From: Hofstenia miamia
Lineage: Eukaryota; Xenacoelomorpha; Acoela
Length of the DNA: 64,000 nucleotides
Direction of reading: 5' to 3'
Assembly: GCA_004352715.1 (NCBI GenBank)
Contig: SCFE01000101.1
Location: forward strand, 1,486,242 to 1,550,241
Every line of letters begins with the position of its first letter. The first letter of the stretch is position 1. Shown here one piece after another: positions 32,337 through 44,085 of this stretch. A model generated the notes under the pieces. The model saw nothing but the letters and a program-made list of their open reading frames with translations. It ran no database searches and had not been told where the DNA came from. The translations under genes were made by a program, and so were the position numbers.

Positions 32337-35014
32337 TGGCTAATAGTTGCATATATTTCAAGTACCGTATATATATTTATATGTGATGGGGTTGATTGTG
32401 CATTCAGCTCGATTCCTTGCTAATTAAAATTCACTTACAATAACCAAATTTAATATTTTTCTGATCACGAATGTCGAGCATTCACAATTCCCAATGTGGA
32501 GTTTGATATTAATCAGTTCTTAAGTCTTTTCATATCTATTTTTTCTCTATTATTATATATACTTATGGTAGCTTAGAGTTTATAACTAGGTATAAATTAG
32601 AGAGTGTATATTTTATGAAAATTATTTGTACATATCGAATATCATGATGCATTTTGCGAATTATCTATGTAGTACATTGATGTCTTCCGCTTCAATACCA
32701 CTAACTTAACTGGCTTAGGCCCCATATTTATACATATAGAGAAACAGTTAAAGTTCGATGTTCCTCCCATGTTCTCTAAGCCTTAGAAGGTTAGGTGTGA
32801 AGTTTATTTACGTCTTTTTTTAAAGATCGAAATATTTAATGATAACTAGTCAATCCTTTCTAGTACTTAAGCAACACGAATATGCCTTAGTATAAATTTT
32901 CGACAGTACGTTGTGCACATTCACCAATGGGCGTGTCCATGGCTTTTGATTTCGAAATCTCCTATAGGCTTGGAAAAATTTTTTTGAAAATGTGTAAATA
33001 AACACCAGGTCTCTTAAAATCTGAAAAAGCAATCCATAAGTGCCTCCTTTTTCATTTAGGTTTTGAAATTGTGCTCTGCTAGAGCTGTTTTAGGTGCCGT
33101 GATCACTAACTTTGCGCAGGGCGATCATTATTTGGGTTTGAGCAGTCTGTTTAAAGAAATGTTTGGGGTTAGTTGATATTAGTGTGTTTAAATGAAACTG
33201 AAATTAAGTGTACTGAAATTAATTGATAAAACTGAATCCAATAAAAAATGTAAACTGAATTAAAACTGTAACTAAAAAAATTTATTTAACTTTCTAAATA
33301 GTTAAGGTGTTTCAATAGGCTGAAAGTGGTCATTTTTGCAACATTTTTATGGTAAATTATATTCTCAATATTAATATTTAAGTAACAAATCTAGTTACAG
33401 CATTCTTTGAAATTTGCAGTTTTGAAGTTTTAGACGAATTCTTTAAATTCATAATGAGCCACACCACAAAATGTGGCCACACCCATTTCCGAACCTTTGA
33501 AAATAAGGTATTTTAGGAACCGTATATCTCAACTGGGAAGCACAGCATAAAGTCCAGGTTTTGCAAGCTTGTGTATAATATTGTTGCCTGTGAAATGAGC
33601 CGCTTTCATGTAAAAACCTTAAATATGTTAGAAGTAATGACCAGCTACTGAAACATGGAAAATTTGTTTTGGTATACCCAAATTTCATTGCTAATAACTT
33701 CTGTAATAATGGCCAGATCAACACAAAAGTGGGTCATTCCACAGCTTTGACTGTCTTATAAGTTCTCTGAAAATTGATCATGAGTCAAGATAGTGCCCAT
33801 TTCAAGAAATTCTAAAATGTCATAGATGCTAAAGTATTTTTAGTTCAACGTTGGTTATTATTCAAGGTTGAAAAGTACAGTGATTATAATAAAAATTGCG
33901 AGGCAAAAATTTCTGTTTTCATTTTTGACGCCACTGGCTACAATTCATCGTGAGACATATTTATTTAGAACCTATTTGCTCTTAAAACAATAGTTGACCT
34001 CTTCCTTTCTGCCAGTAGGAGTCGTTGCAATTATGTTCTCGTCACTCAACCACAGAAGATAAAATTCAATGAATGGAAGCTTAAGATTATTATGCACAAA
34101 GAAATTCACTTTTTTATGCCTAAATAGCGAAATTATTGCTGCTACAAATATACTGCAGAAATCATGTTAGTCCTGTATTCTTTTCTAAACGTAAGTGTTG
34201 TCTTCTACAACATTCATATAAGATGATGCAATCCCGCACATCAAAGCCGAAGTGACTTCCGTAATGTGATTTCAATTGGCGATACAGCAGTCTTCTTGTC
34301 AAACATCTGTATTAGCGGTTTATCGGTTTGTAACATATTTTTTCCCAATAGCATTCTATTAGCCCATGTGAGTGCCAAACATACTTTCTTTCTTTGCACA
34401 ATTTCTATCATTTAGTGAGCATGATTGTTTAACTAAGAACTAACTATAGGCTAGCAATTTTCCTGATTTTCAATTACTGCAGTATAAAGTCCATAAGATA
34501 ACAAGTCTGTTGAGACAATGGTATCTGTATTTGCAATTAGCTACGACTGGTGAAGTTGAAATTCTTGCTACCGCATTTAACCCAAATTCATTTAGAACGT
34601 TTTTTTAAAAGTGAATATAGTGATATCGAATCTGGTAATTTTGAAGTGGATCTACGGAGCTCTTGCCAAAGCTATGAATTTTTAACGCAAGTAGAATTTG
34701 ATAGAATAGAAATATTTCCGGGGTTAATGTAATATTTCGCTTGAATTTGCTAGACATCCATTTCCCAAGATCGTGACTTTAGTCTAAAGTTTCATCAAAT
34801 ATTTATTCTCGACTTTGCTATTTTTATCCTCTGATAATTGGAATTCATTAATATTTATTTTTTTATTAAAATTATAGATAAATCTAGGATTCTTTTTCAA
34901 CACAAGAATACATGTGATGTTATGGTCAATGTCTTAAGCGTAAGCAGATATCTCAATGTGTTCATTCTTGGATTGATGTTTAATATTTGATAAATCTGTG
35001 ATTTAAATATTTTC

Positions 35015-35044
<30 letters not shown>
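32337..35044. other. Intergenic region upstream of the NCBP3-like gene
   Basis: AT-rich, with no convincing reading frame. It ends in an AT microsatellite (about 35019-35046). Ordinary regulatory DNA or a noncoding first exon could be here but cannot be recognised. Confidence 0.4.
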
Positions 35045-35046
<2 letters not shown>

Positions 35047-35050
<4 letters not shown>

Positions 35051-36099
35051 GCACGCCAAAAATGTGTAGACACCCTATTATTTTTACTTTTTCAGCCAAT
35101 AGAAACCCGTTTTTTCTCAAACTAAGCCCAAAATGATAGAAAACCATAGTGCACTACCTCTAGACAGTTTCAGTTCAAACAAAGATTTATTTTTAGAAAA
35201 ATCAAATAAAAGTTTTATTTTCATAAAGACAAAAATATGTAGACACTCCAATTTCCAAAACAAAATAAGTCATTTAAATGTAAAATTTTCTTATTTAAAT
35301 ATCAAAATCCAATCATTTAATATGTAGTTTCTCCTTCCTTAGCTTTAATAACTACTAAACAGCGATATTTCATAGATTTTACTAATGTGATCAGATATTT
35401 CTGGTTAATTTTGCTCCACTCAACTAGTAATTCTTTCTTTAAATCTTCCACGTTATCAAATTGTCTTCCTCCTTTATAAACTTGATGCTTAGATGCTTAG
35501 ATATCCCCAGAGGTCCTCAATTGGATTGAGAGTCCGGAGACCTTGATGGCCCCTCCATTAATTCAATATTTTGTTCCGACATCCATGACTTTGTTTCCTT
35601 AGAATTATGACTTTTTGCCAAATCATGTTGTAAAACAAATCCTATGCCATGGTGAAGATGCGCAAACGGAAGCAGATATTCAGAAAGTCTATCAATGTAC
35701 TTACTTGAATTCTGTTTGCCTTCTACAAAGACTATTTCCGTTTTTTCTTTTGAAATAAAGCCAGCCCAAATCATGAATCCACCACCTCCGAATTGCCCGT
35801 CCCAAGTTAGAGAAAGAACTTATATTAGGTAAATTAAATACTATTTAAAAAAGAGCCATTGTAAATATGAAAAAACTAGAGTTTTTTTAAGTCTAATGTG
35901 TGTGTCTACAAACTTATGACACGTGGCATTTTCAAACATTTGTATGGAAAGTACTCTTTAAAATTATTTGTTTGAATTAAAAGTTTGCGGTAATGAACTA
36001 TGGTTTTCTATCATTTTGAGCTTAGTTTTAGCCGAAACGGTTCCTATTGGCTGAAAAAAGTAAAAAAAAAAGGTGTCTACAAATTTTTGGCGTGCGCTT
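35047..36099 (-). mobile_element. Tc1/mariner-type transposon, internally deleted
   Basis: Left end aagtgcacgccaaaaatgtg and right end …ggcgtgcgctt are inverted repeats extending about 105-110 bp, through the ttcagccaata and ccaaaatgatagaaaacca blocks. TA dinucleotides flank both sides, inside AT microsatellites (35045-35046 and 36100-36101). At 1053 bp it is shorter than a full Tc1. The transposase (minus strand) lacks its N-terminal half. It lies between the upstream region and the start codon of the NCBP3-like gene. Confidence 0.9.
35470..35830 (-). pseudogene. C-terminal transposase fragment of the Tc1-type element
   Basis: Reads FGGGGFMIWAGFISKEKTEIVFVEG, then YIDRLSEYLLPF, then FVLQHDLAKSHNSK with the second catalytic Asp. 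The end is PSRSPDSQSN, after which a one-base shift restores LNPIEDLWGYL with the catalytic Glu. Asp-to-Glu spacing is about 34 residues, as in Tc1 (DD34E). The helix-turn-helix DNA-binding half and the first Asp are missing, and the frameshift and stop make it inactive. Confidence 0.85.
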
Positions 36100-36242
36100 T
36101 ATATATATATGTATATATATATTTAAATTTTAATATGCATGTTTTAGCGTTCTTCGCATTTTATTTAAAATCGTTTTTTAGAGAAAACTTTTATCAGAAT
36201 CACTTTCATTTTATTCTGATAAAATGAATTAAACTGTTCTAA

Positions 36243-36560
36243 ATGACGACACTTGATAATCGATTTTTGAAAGCTAGATCTTTTGGATTGGCTTGGCAAG
36301 AGGCAATCGCACCGCAGAGTTCTGTTATACAAGAATATCAACGAGCCACTTCCGATCATCTTGGAGCGACAGTGCGTCGCGAGGCGTTTCTAGTCAGAGG
36401 CGCTAATTCCTTAAATACAGAAGATATTTTTGAATACTTTTCTGCTTATCCTCCTCATCACATCGAATGGATTAATGATGATTCCTGCACTTTGGTTTAC
36501 TCTTCCGAAACAGATGCTTCATCCATGTTTCTTAATTTTTTATCAAAGCCGTTTTTTCAG
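36243..36560 (+). CDS. NCBP3: NCBP3-like exon 1 (RRM-like domain)
   Basis: Encodes residues 1-106, ending in SKPFFQ directly before the donor gtactt. The start is the first ATG in frame, 144 bp downstream of the Tc1 element. It contains nearly the whole RRM-like domain, with the EWINDD loop. Confidence 0.85.
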
Positions 36561-36644
36561 GTACTTTTGTTTAGTTCAGAATATTTAAATCTTGCATACA
36601 CTATTAAGAAACATTCAATTTTAATGTGCATATATATATGTATA

Positions 36645-36677
<33 letters not shown>

Positions 36678-36741
36678 NNNNNNNNNNNNNNNNNNNNNNN
36701 NNNNNNNNNNNNNNNNNNNNNNNNNNNNNNNNNNNNNNNNN

Positions 36742-36775
<34 letters not shown>

Positions 36776-39700
36776 TTTGCATATTGTCAGCATATTTTTT
36801 GCTGACTTAACCATTTTTCACCAAGGGGTCAGCAAAATATGCCATTTTCTATAAGATCACATTAATAAAATGAATCAATTCAATTTTGTCTTATTTTTAG
36901 CAGCAATACAAATTGTGCTGCACAACACTTTTATTCCCCTGTGCTACCCAAATTGTAACAAAACATGCATCATGGAAAATAAATCGAGCTAAATATAAAA
37001 TAAAAAAATTTCAGTATAATAATTTGTTAGAATCCTATGACAAAATATCCATACAAATTTTTATGACAAACATTGACACACTTTTTCAGAAAATGGATAA
37101 AACTAAATTTCATGCGACAAAAATTTGTTGTGAAACTTCAGCTAATCACAATTTTGATTTTTTAAGATATGTGGCTGGGGTGCAATTTAGCACACCTCAA
37201 TAAAACAGGATTAAATTTTAATAGTAATGCTGAACTTCGGCCGGCATCCAAATTAATCTTCAGATATATTATTATTTACATATTAATATACTTGCATGCC
37301 ACATGTTTTTCAAGAATTTAGAAAATGGATGCTTTACGGTAATTTCTCAACGGGATAGTGGTTCGAAAGAATGTCTTTTCTTGTACAATAGTGTACTCTT
37401 AGAATACATAAGACTATTTTTTGTTATGAAATAGAGAAGATTATTTTACTTGCTTTTAAATATTTTTTTAATCGGCATATATGTTTCGCGTGGGCAGCTT
37501 GATAATTAAAATAAATTGTTCGCGAATGTATTGCATTTTTAGTGTATGAATCAACTGCGAATTGTCAGTATTGAGTAAACTTAAGTATTGATTCATCGTT
37601 GAGACTATCAATTGAAGCCCTATTAGGTCGCGTGAAACCACCTACTTAAGATGTTTTTACTACGACTTCTTGTTCCTTGCGACGTGTAACCATAATTTCA
37701 GAATCAGGTTTAATAGTGCTATATTTTAACTGTGCTAAATGCAACCCATTTGCAAACTTCCAGCATTCTCAAACACAAGGTTGCGGAATGTTTTTTTCAA
37801 TAGGAATGCACTTCAAATAATAGAATCGCCGATTTAGTAATCTTACATAAGGTTTTTGAGCAAGAAATTGTAATTATCACATAATTATTAACTAAAAGCG
37901 ATCATATTAATCGACTTTTCATTTGTAAAATTGGTATTTTTAAAAGAAATGTGAAGGGAATTATAAGGAATTATGAAAAAATTATTTTTAGCAATTCGCG
38001 TAAATAGCTCATCAATTTTTTTATGGTATGCAAATATATATGTTCGCATGCCCACTATCTCCAATAGATATGCATGTGTATACTATGCATAACCTGTTCA
38101 AACGCCTATATGATGAAGCAGGAAAAAGATTAATATGAGGAGCATACTACTATAGAATTCAAGTTAAAAAACTGAACAGCAAAATTTGAGTCTTATTTGC
38201 GCAATTTGTTGTTGGGGTACACTGAATTAATTATAATTTTGATAAGTAAACTTCTCATATATTTTAAACTCTACATTTTAACATGCGGTAGAAGCTCTTT
38301 ATTTTAAAAAATGCATTACTTCAATTTGCAGAATACGAGCTATTCGTAAAGTTATGTTGTATCATCAGCTTAGTAAACGCGGATAAACTTGACAATTTAT
38401 CAAGCTTTTCAACAAAATCCTATCTTATTGCAACATAAATAATTAAAAATACAGAGATCGCGCTTTGTTCCTTAAATTTATTTTCATCTGCAGAATTTAG
38501 AATGCTCTACAATATATTTATATACCAAAAAATTCTTGATGAAAGCGCTGTTGAATCGATTGACAATATTCTTATGTAATCGAGGGATCTTGGTACTTAA
38601 AAATTCAAAATTATAATCTAGGTATTGGAAAAATTATACGGAATTACAAATGATTTTTTTCATATTACCGAATAAAAAGAATTTAGTCTTAAATGGGTAA
38701 TTGTAGGATACAATCAAAATGGAGGTTTAAATCACTTCTTTGTGAATTTCACAGTTGCGAGAAAAAGAGCAATCACGGTTATTCTAAATTTTAATTACTA
38801 CGACGTCGATATGGAGCAATGGTATTTGGGTTTTATCCTCTAACTGACTCGAAGTAGATATTGGTTTTAGTTCTGTTATCGTTAAGGAAGTTTTTAAAAA
38901 TTCGGAGAATAACTGATTGTACTTTGATGTTCTGCTAGCCACCCTGTCAGCTACAATGTGTCGCTATATATTAGAGTTTTGTCGTTGTAAAATACCATAT
39001 TAAATTAAACAAAAATATTGCATCGATCTCATCTGCTCATCAAATCATAAATATTCCTAGCCTTATATGAATATATTGTTTTTAAGGAATATAGTGTATC
39101 TCATATTTTAATAGTTAAAGTTTTTATGTCAATTTTTAGGAAGCCAACAAAGATCGACATACGATTTCATCTGCTGAAGTCGAGGATGGTGAATTAGACG
39201 ATTATGCTATTGATGAAATCTTGGATTACATGGAAGAGCATAAAGATAGAGCTGATACTAAAAATACATTGAAGACTTCTCTTTCAAAAACTCTTTCTGA
39301 AAGGGTGACTTCGATCTTCAGATCCGGTCCTCGAAAAGAAGGAATCGGATCTCTTAATGTCCGTTATGCTGTCGTTTCAGACAAGAAGTCAATGGATGAT
39401 GATAAAAAAAACACCAGTTATACCAACAATCGGAGATCAAGGTTCGATGTTAAATACACAAATCATTTCAATGATGAGGAAAATACTGCCAATCAATCCG
39501 CCAAGCAGTTTGGAAAGAGTAACATTTAGTTTTCATAATTTATTTTATTAGAGCGATTGAAATTGTTTTCTTAATTTTTTTGTTGCCGTTTTTCCCATTT
39601 TCGAAAAGATTAATAAGCACCATTAATGTGGCATATTGTATAAAGTGATTTTTGCACCAGCATTGGCAATCATTTCAATAACTTCATTGCAGAGTTTGAA

Positions 39701-40145
39701 CAAAAATTTCTTCGAACTAAATATAGTAGTAGTAACCATCATTTGCAATTGATGCTCTTAGATATCACTGTAGAGGTAAATCGCTTACACCATTTAGATT
39801 ATTGGAATATGAAATTATTGGAAACAAAATTAATGGAACGAACTTTTCTGAATATGGTATTAAAAATTACGAAGTTAAAAAATACTGGTCTAAAAAGCAT
39901 GCTCTAATTAATAGTAGGCCTTACCACAAACTATGTTTAAAAACGTCTGAAAATGCTAAATTTTCCAAAATTGGAGCACAAATTCAAAAAAAGACAATAG
40001 GCCAAAAGTAACATTCAATTGAATTTATAACATAAATTATATAACGCAAATATTTCATGTGATAACCATTGGCGTCGGTCATCAAAAGGTTGGGGGCAAC
40101 TTTATTTCCCCTAAACCCTAACTGACATTTGTGTATATATATATA

Positions 40146-40177
<32 letters not shown>

Positions 40178-40288
40178 NNNNNNNNNNNNNNNNNNNNNNN
40201 NNNNNNNNNNNNNNNNNNNNNNNNNNNNNNNNNNNNNNNNNNNNNNNNNNNNNNNNNNNNNNNNNNNNNNNNNNNNNNNNNNNACATT

Positions 40289-40337
<49 letters not shown>

Positions 40338-42048
40338 ATTCTATGCAATTGTGCATGATATTGTACAAATAATTTTACCCTGAAATTGTCTAATTTACAT
40401 TACAAACCATTGAAATTATTCAAAATTCTGGAAAAAATCAGAAAATTCATGATCACCAAGTTCGCTATCAGAACTTGTTCCAATTTTCATGGTTTAGGTA
40501 CCATAGCTATAAAATTTATAAGGGACATGTGCTGACTATTGATTGACGAGTATCAATCCAGCTAAAAAATTAAGGAAATTGAGATTTTCATTTGAAACGG
40601 TTCGAAACGGATTTACAAAAAACTTATCACAACCATACAAATCGAAATTTAACATTTCGTCCCTTGAAATTCAAAGTTTTCTGAAGTGCTGAAATATTTT
40701 AGCCTGCTGGTGTACATTCACAGGAAATACTTGAGCGAATTAAATAATTTTATGATTAATGCAAATGTTTATAGGCAATTGTTTAATAATGGGATCAATA
40801 TTGGCAGATAATAATTCACTAAGGTAATTAAATAAAGAAAAATCTAGCAATTTTTTATCTGAATGATATTTTGGGACAAACAAAAGAATGAATTAATTAT
40901 TTCAATGTCAGATTCCGTGAAATTTTCACATGGCAGCCAAGCTTAATTGCCTAAAATCATATGCAAAGCTGTTCACCATCTGGTTGTCAGAAAATGTCCC
41001 GATTACTATAAAATTCGACTAACAGGCGACAAGAGGCATTTAATAAAGATTTGATTTCGAGTTTGCAACAATGCACCATTTGCACGATATCTCTAAAATG
41101 TAAACTATTAGGTAATATCATAAAACAATATATGGCCCTAAGTAAATCACCATTGCATTTTAAGCCTAGAAATTCCTTAGCATTCAGATTTTCATTACCT
41201 TTCTGATTTTGCGTAAATACCTATTTTGGAGGCAGTGAAAATAATTATATATCATAGCCGGATTACTTTGTCTGACTCTGTATATCAATATATAATTATT
41301 ATGGTATTACAGTGTAGAAATCTTCTGTACTTAATTAACATTTCTTTAAGCTTAAACACATTTGCGAATATAATTTTGAAAATATTTTTACTTCTATAAA
41401 CTTCTACATAAAAATTTGATATTTTAACGGCTTTCTTTAAAAATGTATTTTATACATAAAGATGTGCTTTAGTGGTTGCGATTATATGAATTTACATATT
41501 TAATTTTGATTGGTTACGTATCTGTTAGATTAAATTTTGTATAATTAGATTTGCGCAAACGTGGTGGTGTTTTCGCTAGACTTGGAAATCGTTCAGAGGA
41601 AACGTCATCAAATAGCGATGACAGTATTGAGGAAATGTCTGACGGCTCTGATAGTTCTCCTGTCAAAGATAGTGGTAGAGAGGTTATGTTGCGGCTATCC
41701 CAAGACTCATCAAAGACACTGTACTCTGATCACGAGGTTAAGCGAACCATTAGTAAGAAGCCTGTTACTGATTTAAGGGACATTTTAAGGAATAGAAATC
41801 GCAAAGTACAAGCAGCATCCTTTTTCAAGCGCAGATCCCGAAGTCCAATCTCATCCTCAACTCGGAAACGACTCAGAGAGATTCGTGAGGAAGAATCCAT
41901 TGATTTACGCCGAGCACAAAAATTCCTCTCTTTAAAAAGAAATAAGACTGATATTGAAGATGTTTCGGATGCCAGTTCCAATGGGGATGAGTCTGCTTCC
42001 GATTCAGATTCCATTTCAGATTCATCTGCCTCTAGTAGTGAATGTTGA
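36243..42048 (+). CDS. NCBP3: Nuclear cap-binding protein subunit 3 homologue, three coding exons
   Basis: Joining 36243-36560, 39140-39518 and 41549-42048 gives an uninterrupted 1197-base frame for 398 residues. Intron phases match (0, then 1) and all borders are GT/AG. NCBP3 is a nuclear cap- and RNA-binding adaptor acting with NCBP1 and the export machinery. Residues ~46-104 form the RRM-like domain with VRGANSLNTEDIFEYF and the hallmark HIEWINDDSC (the WLDD motif region). After the acidic VEDGELDD comes LNVRYAVVSDKK, like the second conserved NCBP3 block. The last exon has FARLGNR, DLRDILRNRN and an acidic Ser-rich tail. The protein is shorter than vertebrate forms (about 620 residues). 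Assignment rests on visual recognition; an untranslated first exon is unknown. Confidence 0.85.
36561..39139 (+). other. Intron 1 of the NCBP3-like gene
   Basis: Begins gtactt and ends tttttag. Contains an AT microsatellite broken by a 64-N gap (36678-36741). The remaining ~2.4 kb is AT-rich and has no supported feature; an open stretch at 36913-37203 was not accepted as an exon. Confidence 0.8.
36630..36770. repeat. (AT)n microsatellite with embedded 64-N gap
   Basis: AT dinucleotides on both sides of the N run 36678-36741. The gap size likely reflects unresolved repeat length. Confidence 0.95.
39140..39518 (+). CDS. NCBP3: NCBP3-like exon 2
   Basis: Encodes residues 107-232 plus one base. 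Starts EANKDRHTISSAEVEDGELD after tttttag and ends at ttggaaaga before the donor gtaaca. If not spliced, the frame would stop seven bases after the donor GT, so use of this donor is needed for the conserved C-terminal exon. Contains the LNVRYAVVSDKK block. Confidence 0.82.
39519..41548 (+). other. Intron 2 of the NCBP3-like gene
   Basis: Begins gtaaca and ends aattag. Contains an AT/TG microsatellite with a 106-N gap (40178-40283). The word acatttgtgtatata occurs on both sides of that gap. An open piece at 39802-40011 has no recognised meaning. Otherwise featureless. Confidence 0.75.
40130..40340. repeat. AT/TG microsatellite with embedded 106-N gap
   Basis: AT repeats on both sides of the N run, ending in (TG)n. 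The duplicated acatttgtgtatata suggests that the two contigs overlap and the gap is artificial. Confidence 0.9.
41549..42048 (+). CDS. NCBP3: NCBP3-like exon 3 (C-terminal, basic then acidic)
   Basis: Starts after aattag with two bases completing an Asn codon, then LRKRGGVFARLGNRSEE. It includes an Arg/Lys-rich centre (FFKRRSRSPISSSTRKRLRE) and an acidic Ser/Asp tail up to the stop TGA at 42046-42048. The composition matches the disordered C-terminus of NCBP3 proteins. Confidence 0.83.
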
Positions 42049-43660
42049 ATTTGTTTTTAATTAGTGTCTTGTGTTTAATGTATTTTAAATTTATAAATTT
42101 CAGTTATATATAATTGTGTTTTGTCTCAGGTCTTTTGGATTTTAAGATTTTATAATTATAGATTTGAATACCATTGTTTTCTGTCACAACGTCATTTTAT
42201 CTATGATTATTTTATAAGTATTACACTAAAAATCTCATTTGAAATTCATACACATTTTTGTATGTGTTACGAGTAAATAATATGCAAAAACCATTGATGG
42301 TCTTGAATTTATTGATACACATATACATATAAAATGTTGAATTGTTTCTTCAAACTACACATTTTAATTTGCTGTATTGTTTAATTCAAAGAAATCGACA
42401 ATCGGAAGAACTCCATATGCAAATATAGAAAAAATTTCTTAAATACTATTAATTGCGAAAAATTTTAAATTAATAGTTCTGCATTGATTAGTTATGAATT
42501 TTAAAATTTATTAAAACGAGTATGATATAAATGAACTGAACAAAATCGGAGCAAATACGGATTTAGTGTCAACAAGTGTTGCTCACACAGTGAAAAATTA
42601 TTTATGTAGGTAATGGTTACGATTTATCAAGATTTGAAACCCTCCATTTACATTAAAATGCTTCTAAAATTGAATATTGCAATTTTTTCAAATTGTTAAT
42701 GATTCTATGCGCGCCATTATCAGTAAGGGTTTCATACCTAGACTAGTGAGCATTCAGAATATATGGTTAATAATAATAATTTATTTATTTTTAAAATCCT
42801 TTGCACAAATGAAGTGTTAAACACATATTAGTATTTCAAAAACAGTATTTTCTTCATTAATTATTTTGGTTGTTGGAATTGATTGAGGTCTTTTGTAATT
42901 TAAATGTGATTTTTCTTTGTTGGCCAATTCCAAATATTTCTTTTCCCTTTTACTTTCATGTAGTTAAATGTGATCTTTATTCTTAAATGCTATCTTAAAT
43001 ATTTCCCATTGTACAAGTTACCACCATTACCCTTGAAAGTAATTTACGATTAAATTTAATGTCGTGTGTCAAAAGTGTATGAATGCTCTTCTCAAATAAA
43101 TCCAAACAATAATGTAATCAACAACTGTCATCGCTGTCCATATAGAATAAATGAAGCCACCATTAAAACCATTTGAAAAAACTAGCTTGTGTTTGACACA
43201 TAGATATGGTAAATTTTATGTCAAATTGTATGCAAAGCATGTTCTCAGAAAGTGCCTATCAACACTGTCGACATAGTAGGCCATCAGACAGCCCCACCAA
43301 CCTCAGTCAATTCCCAATACCACCAAATCTACGGTAAATGCAAAAACTCAGACAATATACGTAAAAAGAAATGCACAAAAAGAATCTCTAGACAACTCAT
43401 GTCATTCCATTTATGGACAAGTGTCTGATACTTTGACAATTTACTATGGTGTGTACTTGTTGTTATGCGTCTTGTTTTTCCTGAGAATATTTAAAGTTGC
43501 AAGCAGCTCCAAATATAAGTATTTTTTGTATTAATGATATGACTACCGTCTCACTAAGATATCACAGAACGCTAATGCTCTAATTGCAAAATTTAATATT
43601 TTACATTGTTAACAAAAATATTTAATTTTTCTCAATTTGTCGTTTTTTAGGAGCATAATT
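42049..43660. other. Downstream region of the NCBP3-like gene
   Basis: AT-rich, with probable 3' UTR in the first few hundred bases. No other feature could be supported before the Penelope-like end at about 43680. Confidence 0.4.
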
Positions 43661-43682
43661 AACTTTAATAAGAACATGCAAG

Positions 43683-43716
43683 ATATATTTCGACTTACCA
43701 AGTCATCGTCAGTTTT
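43683..43716 (-). ncRNA. Hammerhead-ribozyme-like core in Penelope-like 3' region
   Basis: On the minus strand the order is CTGACGA (43712-43706), then T, then a GACTT/AAGTC stem with a three-base loop, then GAAA, then TATATC. This fits CUGANGA - stem II - GAAA - short stem III - UC, the hammerhead layout. Penelope-like elements are known to carry such motifs. One unpaired T at the CUGANGA/stem II junction and an imperfect stem I make activity uncertain. Confidence 0.4.
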
Positions 43717-43768
43717 ACAAATTATTCCCTCTAAATTTACTAGATTTTACAATAATAATTATAATTTC

Positions 43769-44085
43769 TTAAATTTTAAAAAGTGGCAAATTTAATTTAT
43801 AAATATAGTCTTCTTTTGTGTTTAAACTTGGTTGCAAGGATTTTATAAAAATACTCTCAATAATCTTTAAATTACTTGATCTTGATGTCTGATGTAATAT
43901 TTTTGTTTCAAAGTTTAGTCCGCATTTATTTAGATGATTAGATATATTAGAACTGGTCTCATGTTCTTTAATTCTTCTTGATAGTTGTCTACTAGAAAAA
44001 CCAATATAATCTTCACCACAGGTGCATTTGATTTGATAAATTATATTTGATTTATTGGTTTCTTCAGTTCTAGATTTTAATTGAA
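43769..44085 (-). CDS. GIY-YIG endonuclease end of a Penelope-like element
   Basis: About 105 residues are open from the gap to the stop at 43769. SNIIYQIKCTCGEDYIGFSSRQLSRRIKEH carries the Penelope-type GIY-YIG core with its CxC and YIG motifs and the Arg of SRRIKEH. HLNKCGLNFETKILH follows, then KIIESIFIKSLQPSLN, which contains the catalytic Glu. The endonuclease nicks target DNA for retrotransposition. The RT domain would lie in the adjacent gap. No lesion is visible in this part, unlike the copy at 10431. Confidence 0.85.

Noticed and set aside
33449-33724. 91-residue minus-strand frame upstream of the NCBP3-like gene
   Set aside because: No recognisable domain or exon borders; composition fits a chance frame.
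36913-37203. 96-residue open frame in intron 1, preceded by tttttag, as an extra NCBP3-like exon
   Set aside because: It ends in a stop without a good donor, and the peptide has no relation to NCBP3; exons 1 and 2 join in phase without it.
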